Source of the DNA: Acidobacteriota bacterium
GTDB lineage: Bacteria; Acidobacteriota; Blastocatellia; Chloracidobacteriales; JADJPF01
DNA: 64,000 bases
Assembly (NCBI GenBank): GCA_016213785.1
Contig: JACQZQ010000058.1
Location: 1 to 64,000, forward strand
Reading direction: 5' to 3'
In this document: positions 54,786 through 64,000 of the stretch, one piece after another
How the letters are laid out: every line of letters begins with the position of its first letter
How positions within the stretch are numbered: the stretch's first letter is position 1
Translations under genes and position numbers: made by a program
Notes under the pieces: model-generated
Told to the model about the DNA's origin: nothing
The model's database searches: none
Seen by the model: the letters and a program-made list of their open reading frames with translations, nothing else

Positions 54786-55628
54786 GTGAAAAAAATTTTA
54801 GTAACAGGCGGTAGTGGTTATTTAGGAACACATGTTCGTAACTACTTACAAGCAGATGATTTATCTCGCCGTAGTGGTTATGACCTTAATGCTTGCCAAA
54901 ACTTAAACTTAGTAAAAAACTATGATGTAATTATTCATATGGCAGCTTGTGTTGATAAACGCCCTGAAGCCGCTAGCAGTAATTTTGATGTAAATGTAGC
55001 TGGAACAATTAAATTATTAGAAAATTTATCTGAAGGACAAACTTTTATTTATTGCTCTACTAAGGATGTTTACGGCAGCCATATTGATAGCTATAAAGAA
55101 GTTCCTGAAACTTGTTCTACTGATTATATCGGCCAAAACGCCTATGAATGGTCTAAATTAATTGCAGAAAAATATGCTGAATATTACACAAATAAAGTAA
55201 AAGCTAGATGTGGAATTTTTAGGCTTTCAACTGTTTATGCTCCTGCTACGGAAGGTAATCCAGGAGGTTTTGTTTCTTTTTTTGCAAAAGCAGTAAAAAA
55301 AGAGCAACCCTTACAGCTAAAAATGAGAGGCGAGCAAATTAGAGATCTTTTACACGTACAAGATCTCTCTTATGCTTTTGAACTCTTTATTAAAAGCCAT
55401 ATAAAACAAGCTTGTTATAATATTGGTGGAGGAATTAATAATAGCACTACGCTTTATGGCTTAACTCAAATACTAGCAAAACTATCTAATTCTCAAGCAA
55501 AGGTAGAACTTTTAGATGAAAGTGTAAAAGAACAAATTCATTACATTACAGATATTAAAAAACTTGCTAAAGAATTAAACTGGCAGCCTAAACTTGATTT
55601 AGAAACAGGCTTAAAAACTTTATTATAA
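54786..55628 (+). CDS. NAD-dependent epimerase/dehydratase
   Basis: 280 residues from a GTG with GGAG upstream. An extended-SDR nucleotide-sugar-type enzyme: TGGSGYLG at residues 7-14, IIHMAACVD, the serine of YCSTKDVYGS, and the catalytic YEWSK. The C-terminus has the LHVQDL and YNIGGG substrate-domain motifs. It is shorter than GalE-type enzymes. The gene follows the PGM1-type ligase in the same direction, so the pair may make a modified small molecule or cell-surface sugar (inference). Confidence 0.87.
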   Translation: MKKILVTGGSGYLGTHVRNYLQADDLSRRSGYDLNACQNLNLVKNYDVIIHMAACVDKRPEAASSNFDVNVAGTIKLLENLSEGQTFIYCSTKDVYGSHIDSYKEVPETCSTDYIGQNAYEWSKLIAEKYAEYYTNKVKARCGIFRLSTVYAPATEGNPGGFVSFFAKAVKKEQPLQLKMRGEQIRDLLHVQDLSYAFELFIKSHIKQACYNIGGGINNSTTLYGLTQILAKLSNSQAKVELLDESVKEQIHYITDIKKLAKELNWQPKLDLETGLKTLL

Positions 55629-55685
55629 CTATCTAATTTTCTTATAAAAAAGTAATTAAAAAACTATCTTATAGCTATGTTTATT

Positions 55686-56096
55686 TTATTTAGTAGTTTT
55701 TGTGATTTTATTAAAAAGCTTATTCTCTATTTGTCTTACTAAATGTCCCACAATCATAGGAACATATTGCCAAATTACAAGAGCATAGAAAAATAAGGCT
55801 AATATGTAATAAATACCAGGCGTATCTACTGAGGAGAAAAAGCTTTGCATAAAGAGATGAAAACACATTGCAAAGGGTATCCATCCTAGCCAAAGTAATA
55901 TATAAGTGATTCTCTCAGCCCACTTAGAAATAGGGTAGCTATTAAATGTTTGATTAATATTTTGATCTTTTATCTGCTCTAACTTATACTGGTTACAGCG
56001 TTTACAAGTATCGGTTAAAGGATCATAGAAATCACCTTGATGACAAATCAAACATCTTTCAGGCGTTTTTTCTTTAGTAACTTGAAAGGTGTTCAA
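55686..56096 (-). CDS. Zinc-knuckle membrane protein (paralogue of 19712-20206)
   Basis: 136 residues from a TTG behind GGAAGG. The N-terminal Cys cluster CLICHQGDFYDPLTDTCKRC is nearly the same as the first cluster of the protein beside the PP2C gene at 20 kb. Two hydrophobic segments (~60-80 and ~95-115) follow, then a basic tail. Starts 57 bases after the giant kinase stop on the same strand. Probably a membrane accessory of that kinase; the function is unknown. Confidence 0.7.
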   Translation of the reverse strand: MNTFQVTKEKTPERCLICHQGDFYDPLTDTCKRCNQYKLEQIKDQNINQTFNSYPISKWAERITYILLWLGWIPFAMCFHLFMQSFFSSVDTPGIYYILALFFYALVIWQYVPMIVGHLVRQIENKLFNKITKTTK

Positions 56097-56153
56097 GATA
56101 TTTTACCTTCCTTACATAATATTTAAGATTATCTGCCGTCTTTAATTTATTTT

Positions 56154-59100
56154 TTAAGGCTCATTTATATCAACAAAACCTGGTAAAAACATATTGGTTA
56201 TAGCAAAAGGATTTTTGATTTTTTGTTCTTTCATCCATTTTTCAGCACTATTTACTAAATCTAAATTACTTGTTAGTAGACCTAATTGATATTTAGTTGC
56301 CTCTAGATAAAGAGACATTTTTTGAGTTTTAAATTTTTCTTGAGCTTGTTCTAAAAACTCTATAGCTAGGTTTTTGTTACCTCTTAAAACTGCTAAAGCA
56401 GCACGTGCAGGTAGTGCTAGAGCAATAGAATAATCCATTTTTTCCTGTTCTAGTTGCTTAATTTTTTGTTCTAGAGTGGTTAATAATATATGAAAATTTG
56501 CAGGATCTTTTTCTATAATTGCTAAAGCTATTATTACTCTTACATTTAAGTGTAATGCTTCAATTAAAAGATACTGAATTCTTAAGAAAAGAGAGCTTGT
56601 AATTTGAGGCCATTTTGCTTGGAAAATTTCCCAAGCTTGATTAGCTTTATTTTGATAAAGAGCAATTTCTGTTTCTGCTACCCAACCTTGAAAATGTTGA
56701 ATATGAAAATATTTATTAGACCATTGGGATAGAGTTTTTTCTAGCTCCATTTTTGCACATTCAGGCTCATCATTAGCAATGTCTAAAATATAAGCAGCAC
56801 GAGTTTGTAAATTAACTAATGTAAGTAAATCACCTTGAGCTTTTGCTAATTTAAGGTGTGTAGGGAGCAAATTTGTCAGCTCATTAAGTTCACCTAACCA
56901 AAACAATGCTCTAACACGAAAAAAAAGACCTGTATTAATTTCCCAAGTTGCACCAGTGCAGTTTTCTCTAAGTATTTCATCGGCTTCTAAGGCAAATTCG
57001 CAGCATTTGCTCCATTGACCTGTTAGAAAGGCAGCTAAACTTGCCATCATCTTAGTTAATCCTATTGCATGAGGTTGATTAAGTTTTGTTGCCATTTCTA
57101 AAGCTACTTGAACATATTCCTCAGCTTGTAGACGGTTTGGGCCGCCAGATGTAGCCGAATAACCTGCTTCCATAGCTAGCGCTCTAACAACTCTATAAGG
57201 TTCACCTGCATTAAGAGCTAAAAGCAAATGACGAGCTTGAAAATCAGCGCCTAAAGTAGTATCAACAATACCTAATCCAATAGAACCGGCCCAACAAGTA
57301 TCAATACGCATTAATTCTTCTTTTGAGATAGATGTTTCGTCACGTTCTTGGAACTTAAGGCCGCGCCACCAAATTTGTGCTCTTTTATAAAGAAATGATA
57401 AAAGTGCTCTTTTAGGTGTAGCAGGCAAAGTTAACCCTACACGACTTAGAAAAGTACGTAGTACTTCTAGACCTTCATCCATATGACCGCTGATTAAGTA
57501 TTTTTCTGCCGCTATTCGTTGGAGTTGAATAAAATCTGCTTCATTAGTTTCTAGTTGAGCAGCAGTTAAATAAGCTTTTGCTGCTTCTAGACTACGACCA
57601 GAATTAGCTAATGAGTTAGCTAAACGTTGCCATAAGTTTTTATTATTTTTCTCTTTTGGTTCAAGCCCTAGGACAAGCTGATAAAGGCGTGCTGCTTGGT
57701 CAAAAGCAAGTAATTGATAAGCTTTATCTGCTGCAACACCTGTATATTGTGCTGCTTTTTCAAATTGATGTGCACCAAGAAAATGACTAGCTAAAGTTTC
57801 AGGGTCTGTATATTGTTCTGCTTCTAAGACTTTTCCTAAAGATAAATGATAGTTTTTAAGTTTTTCTATAGAAAGATTATTAACTATATTCTCACGAATG
57901 CGATCATGGTAGATTTCTACTTTTTCTTGATTTTCTGTTTCTCTTACCCTAATAAAATGCTGAGTCCTTAAAATTGCAAGGATCACTCTATCATCTGTTT
58001 CTAAATTTGCTGCTTTTTTAGTAATTGCCCAAGAAAAAGGGCGACCTGCTACAGCTATAATTTCTAAAAGCGAACGAATATGATCAGGTAGTTGAGCTAT
58101 TCTAACACTTAGCATTTCATCTACAGACATTAATTTAGTAACAGGAAGAATTTCAGTTGCTAAAGGCTCAGTACTTGAGTCGAGTACAGGTATTTGACCA
58201 GAAGAAAATCGCTTTATATCATAGTTGGTACTTTGAAAATACCTAATTAATTCTGAAAGGAAAAAAGGACTTCCAGCCGCTTCTTGAGCAATAAAACTTA
58301 AAGCTATTTTGTTAGGGTGATAGTGATTATCAAGTAATGCTAAAGCTAATTTCTCTGATTCTTCTATTGATAATTCTGGTAAGGAAATTTCTAGGCTAGT
58401 AAAAGAAGAATTATTTGTAGTACGCAGTTTTAATAGCTCTTTAACCACAGAACTAGATTCTATTTCCTCTGTGCGATAGCTTACAATTAAAAGTAGTGGA
58501 GGTGGGTCTGGAGGCTGAAAAAGTTCTTGTAAAAGAGAAACACTATCAAGATCACCCCAGTGTAAATCATCAATAAATAGGACTACAGATTTTCTATCAG
58601 CTAAGCGCCCAAAAAGTTCACGTAAAGCAGAAAAAGCCCTTCGTCTTAATTCTTGAGAGTCAGGAATTTCTAAATTTTTTCGTCTAGTACTTGCTACAGA
58701 ATGAACTTGTGAGAGTACGGGAAAAAGTCTTGATAGAACTAAAATATCTCTTGGCATTAGTACTTCTGACTCTAAAATAGGAAGGTTTTTTAAGTATTGG
58801 CTAAGAGCATCTATAAGACTATCTACTGCTTTATAGGGAACAGCTTCTTGTTCATAACAACGACCCGTTAGAATTACAGCATCTGTGTTTTGTATTTGAG
58901 CTAAAAACTCACGTACTAAAGCACTTTTACCCATTCCTGAACTACCATGTAAGTAAACTAAAACAGCTTGCCCTTTTTGTGTTAAGCCAAAAGCAGATTT
59001 AAGGCTGGCTATTTGTGCATCTCTTCCTATTAAAGAATTAGTGTTTGTAGTGTTCTGAGGAAAAGGTAAAACAAGCAAATTAGCTGGTAATTCTCTGGTA

Positions 59101-60113
59101 GTTCCACGTAATTGACTTATTATTTCCTTACCCTCAGGGCGTTTTTTAGCATCTCTATGTAAAAGTGACATACATAGATCATTTAAGTCTTTAGGAATAG
59201 TTTCTATTAAAGAAATAGGTGAAGGGGGATCTTGCTCCAATCGCTGGTTTATGATTTGTTCCATTTTACCCAAAAAAGGAAGTCTACCAGTTAAAGCTTG
59301 ATATAAGATTACTCCTACGCTATACCAATCACTTGCTTCTGAAACTGGTAGACAAGCGCTTTGCTCAGGTGACATATGAGTAGGTGTGCCTAAGAAACCA
59401 AAACTGGTATGAATATCTAGTTCTGGATTAAGTTCTGTTACTAGGCCAAAATCTAAAATTACTACTCTTCCATCGCTTGTTACTAAGACATTTGAGGGTT
59501 TAATGTCACGGTGTAATTTTCCTACTTTGTGTAGAGCATAAACCCCTTCTGCCAACTGCCTAAACACTAAGCGAAGACGATTAATACTTAATGGCGGTGG
59601 ACTAGTAGGGGTGGCGTTAGCATAATCAATAGTTTCTAAAGTATGTTTTGGTGAGTCATTTAGTTCTGAAGTAGAAGCTTCAATTGTTGGGCAATCAATA
59701 TCAGAAACAATGGTTTGTTTAGTTAGAGCATTTTTAGTTGAAACACTGGCCGAAACACTAGCTGAAATGCTTGCTGATCTATTATTTCCTATTTCTTGTT
59801 CTCTAACATAGTCTAGAAAATTTATCCCCTTAACTAGTTCCATAGTAAAGAACCATTCTTCACCATTTGATATTAGTTCATAGAGGGAAATTAAATTAGG
59901 GTGAGTAACATCAGCTAAAGCACGAAACTCTCGTTTAAAACGATAAAGGGCTTCTCCACTTTCTTGAAATAGGCCTTGATGTAAGACTTTTAGAGCAACT
60001 ATAGAATTTGTTTCTTGGTCAAAAGCTTCATAAACGACTCCAAAACTTCCTGCCCCTAGACGGCGCTTAATAGTAAAACGTTTTGTACCTATGAAATTTT
60101 TTAGACCAGTCAT
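56154..60113 (-). CDS. Giant Ser/Thr kinase with AAA ATPase and TPR-like C-terminus
   Basis: 1319 residues. The N-terminal Hanks kinase (~11-340) has GAGSFGVVYEA, ALKVL, LHRDIKPSNVLV and the canonical ILDFGLV; it is interrupted by a low-complexity Ser/Thr-rich insert (~110-165, SISASVSASVS). A P-loop ATPase follows (HGSSGMGKSALV near 391; Walker B LFIDDLHWGD near 514). The last ~550 residues are helical TPR-like repeats. The architecture is like STPK/AAA_16/TPR regulators (PknK-like). No membrane segment. Its operon partner is the zinc-knuckle membrane protein. Confidence 0.92.
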   Translation of the reverse strand: MTGLKNFIGTKRFTIKRRLGAGSFGVVYEAFDQETNSIVALKVLHQGLFQESGEALYRFKREFRALADVTHPNLISLYELISNGEEWFFTMELVKGINFLDYVREQEIGNNRSASISASVSASVSTKNALTKQTIVSDIDCPTIEASTSELNDSPKHTLETIDYANATPTSPPPLSINRLRLVFRQLAEGVYALHKVGKLHRDIKPSNVLVTSDGRVVILDFGLVTELNPELDIHTSFGFLGTPTHMSPEQSACLPVSEASDWYSVGVILYQALTGRLPFLGKMEQIINQRLEQDPPSPISLIETIPKDLNDLCMSLLHRDAKKRPEGKEIISQLRGTTRELPANLLVLPFPQNTTNTNSLIGRDAQIASLKSAFGLTQKGQAVLVYLHGSSGMGKSALVREFLAQIQNTDAVILTGRCYEQEAVPYKAVDSLIDALSQYLKNLPILESEVLMPRDILVLSRLFPVLSQVHSVASTRRKNLEIPDSQELRRRAFSALRELFGRLADRKSVVLFIDDLHWGDLDSVSLLQELFQPPDPPPLLLIVSYRTEEIESSSVVKELLKLRTTNNSSFTSLEISLPELSIEESEKLALALLDNHYHPNKIALSFIAQEAAGSPFFLSELIRYFQSTNYDIKRFSSGQIPVLDSSTEPLATEILPVTKLMSVDEMLSVRIAQLPDHIRSLLEIIAVAGRPFSWAITKKAANLETDDRVILAILRTQHFIRVRETENQEKVEIYHDRIRENIVNNLSIEKLKNYHLSLGKVLEAEQYTDPETLASHFLGAHQFEKAAQYTGVAADKAYQLLAFDQAARLYQLVLGLEPKEKNNKNLWQRLANSLANSGRSLEAAKAYLTAAQLETNEADFIQLQRIAAEKYLISGHMDEGLEVLRTFLSRVGLTLPATPKRALLSFLYKRAQIWWRGLKFQERDETSISKEELMRIDTCWAGSIGLGIVDTTLGADFQARHLLLALNAGEPYRVVRALAMEAGYSATSGGPNRLQAEEYVQVALEMATKLNQPHAIGLTKMMASLAAFLTGQWSKCCEFALEADEILRENCTGATWEINTGLFFRVRALFWLGELNELTNLLPTHLKLAKAQGDLLTLVNLQTRAAYILDIANDEPECAKMELEKTLSQWSNKYFHIQHFQGWVAETEIALYQNKANQAWEIFQAKWPQITSSLFLRIQYLLIEALHLNVRVIIALAIIEKDPANFHILLTTLEQKIKQLEQEKMDYSIALALPARAALAVLRGNKNLAIEFLEQAQEKFKTQKMSLYLEATKYQLGLLTSNLDLVNSAEKWMKEQKIKNPFAITNMFLPGFVDINEP

Positions 60114-60310
60114 AAGTGCTACTTACTAGTGAGAATTTATATTTTTTTAGGCAGCGATATTATACCTAGAAATTCGTAAGCTAACAAAGGTAAAAGAAGG
60201 TTTATTGGTTGGTAAGTTTTGTTTTTTGGGAAAAAAGTCTGTTTTTTTAAGGTTTTAGTTGTTTTTTGTGGAGTTAAGCTAAATAGCTAGAATAGTTATA
60301 GACATTTTAT

Positions 60311-60343
60311 AAGAGCCACTATTTTACTAAAATAATGGCTCTT
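60311..60343 (-). terminator. Terminator after the PaaA/C-like gene
   Basis: A 15-bp stem with a single mismatch (60311-60325 with 60329-60343) and a 3-base loop, eight bases beyond the minus-strand stop. Confidence 0.7.
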
Positions 60344-60351
60344 AATTAGCT

Positions 60352-61065
60352 CTATAAAGACCAGTCTATATCTGAAGGCATTTCTACCCCAAGTTCATTT
60401 TGACTAGGCCACGAAAGACCCGATGCTTTAACATCAGCACGAATATCATTAATAAAATCTTTCATAACATCAGCACTATCACGTTTCTTAAGTCCTGTTT
60501 CTATAGCATATCTATTGCCTTCATTATGTGGGCGGCCAAAGGAAAGTAGTCCTTGGCGGAGCCATTTAGCAAAGACTTTTTGGGCTTCTGCTCGGTTGGT
60601 TTCTTCTTGGCAAAGGCTAATTGCAATTTTAGCTCCGTGAGATTGATGACCTCGTTCTTCTTGAATTATTTTTCCTACAATGGTTCGGTAAGGCTCCCAA
60701 GAACAATTTTCATACTCTTGAAGTTGCCAAAAACCTCCACGATCATAAAGCCATTGTGCTACGCCAAGCTCTAACCAAGAGTCAACAAAAGGAATAGGCT
60801 TAGATTTAAGTCTTTCCATTACCCAATCATCAACTGATTCGCCAGTGTATTGTTTATAAAGATTTGCTACAGCAAAATAATGTTCAGTTTCTTCATTAAT
60901 ATGCCAAACCATAAACTTAAAGCTTTTGACTGGAACAAAATGCAATCCATAACCAAAGAGTTGTGCTGCGGCAAGCTCACGATAAGCTTGTGAGCGCATC
61001 ATTTGAATAAGAGTGTCTCTATATCTAGGTTCTTGGTCTTGTAATGCATATGATGGTTCTGCCAT
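60352..61065 (-). CDS. PaaA/PaaC-like ferritin-type diiron protein
   Basis: 237 residues, mainly helical. Two carboxylate/His motifs, NEETEHYF (~res. 57-64) and QEERGHQSHG (~135), fit the diiron ligand pattern of the phenylacetyl-CoA epoxidase family (PF05138). The second motif has EExxH spacing. In the Paa complex, PaaA is catalytic and PaaC structural; this single copy lacks PaaB/D/E or phenylacetate-CoA ligase neighbours. It could be an orphan oxygenase or be used elsewhere, for example in fatty-acid hydroxylation. Substrate not known. Confidence 0.78.
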   Translation of the reverse strand: MAEPSYALQDQEPRYRDTLIQMMRSQAYRELAAAQLFGYGLHFVPVKSFKFMVWHINEETEHYFAVANLYKQYTGESVDDWVMERLKSKPIPFVDSWLELGVAQWLYDRGGFWQLQEYENCSWEPYRTIVGKIIQEERGHQSHGAKIAISLCQEETNRAEAQKVFAKWLRQGLLSFGRPHNEGNRYAIETGLKKRDSADVMKDFINDIRADVKASGLSWPSQNELGVEMPSDIDWSL

Positions 61066-61318
61066 TTTATTTTCCTCATTAAATTAAAATTATTGAGCAA
61101 GAGAAAGGAAACTAATTATTAACAAATTTTCTTTAACATACCAGAGAAAAAAGCTGTTGTTTTTCTCCTAAGACTCTTTTTATTGTCTATGCTACTTCTG
61201 TTATCTTTTCTATGTTGGAATTTGTCTATTCTAGTTTACTATTTTATTCTTTATCTTACTTAATACTAAAATATTTAATAATAGGTTGTAGTTTTAAGAA
61301 AATAAAATTTTTAATGTT

Positions 61319-63406
61319 ATGAAAATTTGTCCAATATGTAAAAAACAATATGATCCTACAGTAAATATCTGTCCTGAAGATAATGAGATTTTAGAAGAAG
61401 ATTTAACTGCTCTTGTTGGTAAAACACTAGATGGACAGTACTTAATAGAAAAACTTCTTGGTCAAGGTGGAATGGGTGCAGTTTTTAGGGCACGTCATAC
61501 TCTATTGGGTGATCAGGTTGCTATAAAAATTATGCCTAGTAACATTAGCAAAAGTGCTGACTATCAACGTAGGTTTCTAAGAGAAGGAAAAACTGCTAGA
61601 CAATTCAACCATCCTAATGTTGTTACAGTCCATGACTTACGTACTACACAAGATGGAATGCTCTATATGGTCTTAGAATATGTTGAAGGCTATACCCTAA
61701 GCGAAGAATTAAAAAGACGTAGAAAAATTTTTCCTAAAGAAGCTGTTGAAATACTTACTCCTATTGGAGAGGCTTTAACAATGGCTCATTCCTTAGGTAT
61801 AGTTCATAGAGACTTAAAGCCAGATAATATTATGATAGGCAAAGCTAAAGATGGCTCTAAGGTTGTTAAATTACTAGATTTAGGAATTGCTAAAGTTAAA
61901 AATGTTGATGCTACTGCTTTAACCATAACTGGACAAATCTTAGGTACTCCTCATTATATGTCGCCTGAACAATGGAATAGCGATGAAATAGATGGTAGAG
62001 CAGATATATATAGTCTAGGAATTATACTTTATGAGTTAGTTGCAGGAGTAAAACCATTTAGTGGTAAAACAATACAAAGACTGGCCTATGAACATTCTGT
62101 TTCTACACCACCGTTACTATCTAAAGTTGTAAGTGGAGTTTCAGAAGAATTTAGTAAAGTTGTAGAAAAAGCAATGGAAAAAGATCCTGACAAACGCCCT
62201 AAAAACTGTCAAGAATTATTTCAAGAATTAAAAGAATCCTTAAAATATGAAGTTTCCAATAATGAAGAAATAGAGCAGTGTGAAACCTTAATTACTTCAA
62301 AAGCTAAAAAGACTTCTGAGTTTTCTTCTAATAAAACCCAACAGGAAAACCAAGTTACATTAATTTCAAATACAGAAATAACCCAAGTAGAAAAAACACT
62401 AAATAATGCTAATACTTTAATAAGTGAGGTAGAAACTACTGAGTTAAAAGGTAAAACTAATGCTAACCAAATAATAGAAAATTTTGCTACTCTTAATAAT
62501 CAAATAAACAAAACCTTGTTAGATAAAGCAAAAAATGAAACTCCCAATAAAGAATCTTTAGAAATAAGACAAAAAACTTTTATAAATAATCAAGAAAACA
62601 TTGAAAAACAAGAAAATACTAAACCACTTTTTAGTAATGATAAAATTTCTGAGGAAATTAAAACCGCCTCTTCTGCTGTAGCTAAGAAAAATACTTTAAT
62701 CCCTTTATCTATAATTAGTGTAGTATTAATAATTATAATAACTGGTGGAATATATTTTTGGAAAGGCCAATCAAATCCTACAATTTCTAGCGTAAACTCC
62801 CCTACACCAAGTTTATCGCCAAATCCAATGGAACAGACTGAAATACTACGCTATTGGCTGGAGTTTACCCCCTTTGATAAAAAGAAAACTGATAAAACTC
62901 TTTTTATGGCAGATGTTAGTAATATAGCTAGTAATAATGTATTTAAGTTTCACTTTTTACCAAGCCAATCAGGATATTTGTATATTTTAGGGCTAGGAGA
63001 AAATGACCTTTTAGTAAACTTTTTATCTAATAAACCAGCACAAGAAGCTACTGGATTAAAAAGCAACAAAATAACCATAGGAGAGAAAATAACTTTTCCT
63101 AGCGGAATAACACCTAATGGAGAGGAGCGTATTGTTAGATTAAGAGAAAAACCTGGTAAAGAAATTTATACAGTGATTTTTTCTCCTAAACAACTAACAA
63201 GTTTAAGTTTTTTAGATAAAGAACCAGGCTATGAGTTAAGTGTAAAAGAACTTGCTCAGTGGGAACAATTTCGTGCTACAGCAAAGTTGGCTAAAGTTAA
63301 TTTTGAAACCGGTAATCAAGAGCTAGCTTCTCTTGCTAAAGTTCTAGTCTCTAATGTAAAACCAGAAGAACCAATAATTTTTAATATTACCTTTGAACAT
63401 AATTAG
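61319..63406 (+). CDS. Ser/Thr kinase with N-terminal zinc ribbon and C-terminal DUF4384-like domain
   Basis: 695 residues. The N-terminus has CPICKKQYDPTVNICPED, a short zinc-ribbon with a CxxC pair and a third Cys (CPED). The kinase (~37-290) has GQGGMGAVF, AIKIM, HRDLKPDNIM and DLG in place of DFG. A Ser/Thr/Asn-rich linker leads to one membrane helix (~462-482), then an extracytoplasmic domain resembling DUF4384. Probably a membrane sensor kinase. The ankyrin-repeat gene follows closely. Confidence 0.9.
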   Translation: MKICPICKKQYDPTVNICPEDNEILEEDLTALVGKTLDGQYLIEKLLGQGGMGAVFRARHTLLGDQVAIKIMPSNISKSADYQRRFLREGKTARQFNHPNVVTVHDLRTTQDGMLYMVLEYVEGYTLSEELKRRRKIFPKEAVEILTPIGEALTMAHSLGIVHRDLKPDNIMIGKAKDGSKVVKLLDLGIAKVKNVDATALTITGQILGTPHYMSPEQWNSDEIDGRADIYSLGIILYELVAGVKPFSGKTIQRLAYEHSVSTPPLLSKVVSGVSEEFSKVVEKAMEKDPDKRPKNCQELFQELKESLKYEVSNNEEIEQCETLITSKAKKTSEFSSNKTQQENQVTLISNTEITQVEKTLNNANTLISEVETTELKGKTNANQIIENFATLNNQINKTLLDKAKNETPNKESLEIRQKTFINNQENIEKQENTKPLFSNDKISEEIKTASSAVAKKNTLIPLSIISVVLIIIITGGIYFWKGQSNPTISSVNSPTPSLSPNPMEQTEILRYWLEFTPFDKKKTDKTLFMADVSNIASNNVFKFHFLPSQSGYLYILGLGENDLLVNFLSNKPAQEATGLKSNKITIGEKITFPSGITPNGEERIVRLREKPGKEIYTVIFSPKQLTSLSFLDKEPGYELSVKELAQWEQFRATAKLAKVNFETGNQELASLAKVLVSNVKPEEPIIFNITFEHN

Positions 63407-63416
63407 CGTAACTAAA

Positions 63417-63911
63417 ATGCTTACTGAAAGTAAAAACAATGACTTACCAATTGCTGCGCTGGATGGAGATATAATTGCAGTAAAAGTATTACTAGCCGCA
63501 GGAGCAAAGCTTGAAGCAGTAGACGAATATGGAAACACTGCTTTAATGAATGCTGTTTTAGAGGGCTATCAAGAAATATTAGAAATACTACTTGAAGCAG
63601 GAGCAAATGTTAATGTACAAGACGATGAAGGCTTAACTCCGCTTATGTGCGCTGTTAGGGAAGACCAAGTAGATATAGTTAAACTACTACTAGATTTTAA
63701 GGCAGATACCAATATTTCTGCTAGAAATGGTGCTACAGCCTTAATTTTTGCTGCTACAATGGGAAATATAGAGATTGTAAAAATGCTGATAGAAGCAGGA
63801 GCAAATGTTAATGCAAGCTCAAAATCCGGTGCTACAGCCCTAAGATATGCTAGGGGCGGTATGTTCTATGAAATAATGGACTTACTAAAACAGGCTGGAG
63901 CTATTAAATAA
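63417..63911 (+). CDS. Ankyrin-repeat protein
   Basis: 164 residues from ATG 63417; a TTG at 63393 would overlap the kinase stop but shows no better ribosome site. Four to five ankyrin repeats are clear (DEYGNTALMNAVLEGYQEIL, DDEGLTPLMCAVREDQVDIV, GATALIFAATMGNIEIVKML). Ankyrin domains bind proteins. The 10-base gap behind the zinc-ribbon kinase suggests that it is co-expressed and perhaps docks kinase substrates (inference). No signal peptide. Confidence 0.85.
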   Translation: MLTESKNNDLPIAALDGDIIAVKVLLAAGAKLEAVDEYGNTALMNAVLEGYQEILEILLEAGANVNVQDDEGLTPLMCAVREDQVDIVKLLLDFKADTNISARNGATALIFAATMGNIEIVKMLIEAGANVNASSKSGATALRYARGGMFYEIMDLLKQAGAIK

Positions 63912-63929
63912 TAGATAAAAAAACGTCAA

Positions 63930-63972
63930 AGCAACTTGAAAAATAAAACCTAGCACTAAGTTGCTAGAATAT
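63930..63972 (+). terminator. Probable terminator after ankyrin gene
   Basis: AGCAACTT (63930-63937) pairs with AAGTTGCT (63958-63965), followed by an A/T-rich tail with a T4 run. The loop is 20 bases. Confidence 0.5.
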
Positions 63973-64000
63973 TTTCAATCTATAAAGATTCTCTGGAATT

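Overview
The window reads as an AT-rich, low-GC chromosomal segment of a Gram-negative-type bacterium. It has many predicted lipoproteins and signal peptides, RNase J, an Hfq-like protein, a chemoreceptor, the hopanoid enzyme HpnH, and a heavy load of eukaryote-like Ser/Thr kinases. The mix of SBBP-repeat, DUF4331, TMTC-like TPR, DUF255 and kinase-fusion proteins resembles Acidobacteriota (Blastocatellia-like). That is inference only: no rRNA or universal marker is present, and the low GC is unusual for described members. No phage, transposase, CRISPR array, tRNA or rRNA was found, so this looks like ordinary chromosome with many poorly characterised genes.

Layout. 1-6 kb: the 3' end of an MscS channel with a cyclic-nucleotide domain, secreted and unknown proteins, RNase J, an acidic protein and a YdjM-like membrane protein. 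6-11 kb: two tandem DUF4331 exported proteins, a TPR lipoprotein and a degenerate HPt-like protein. 11-18 kb: MnmA, an epimerase with a possible ATC-hydrolase-like protein, a large SBBP propeller protein and a cupin. 18-24 kb (minus strand): a four-gene set of amidase, SH3 lipoprotein, zinc-knuckle membrane protein and PP2C phosphatase, then a zinc-finger protein with an Hfq-like protein. 24-29 kb: a dihydropyrimidinase/carbamoyl-amidase pair, a CWC protein, a DnaC-like ATPase, a thioesterase and a LuxR-type regulator, with two structured leaders. 29-37 kb: a kinase-FGE fusion with a repeat protein, a DUF255 lipoprotein, and a TMTC-like protein preceded by an apparent leader peptide. 37-51 kb: a vWA protein, a chemoreceptor, a universal stress protein, a ScdA_N-like protein, a thioredoxin-NHL protein, glycogen phosphorylase, an S9 peptidase and a heptad-repeat coiled coil. 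51-56 kb: HpnH divergent from a PGM1-type ATP-grasp ligase plus epimerase. 56-64 kb: a giant kinase-AAA-TPR protein with a second zinc-knuckle membrane protein, a PaaA/C-like diiron protein, a zinc-ribbon kinase and an ankyrin protein.

The recurring theme is phospho-signalling: three Ser/Thr kinases and one PP2C. Paralogous zinc-knuckle membrane proteins sit next to both a kinase and the phosphatase. Several signalling domains have lost catalytic residues: the HPt histidine, the FGE cysteines, the kinase DFG glycine and the ScdA_N cysteines. The most testable new observations are a 17-codon leader ORF coupled by ATGA overlap to the TMTC-like gene, mutually exclusive hairpins before the thioesterase, a three-hairpin leader before the LuxR regulator, and the kinase/phosphatase-linked zinc-knuckle family.
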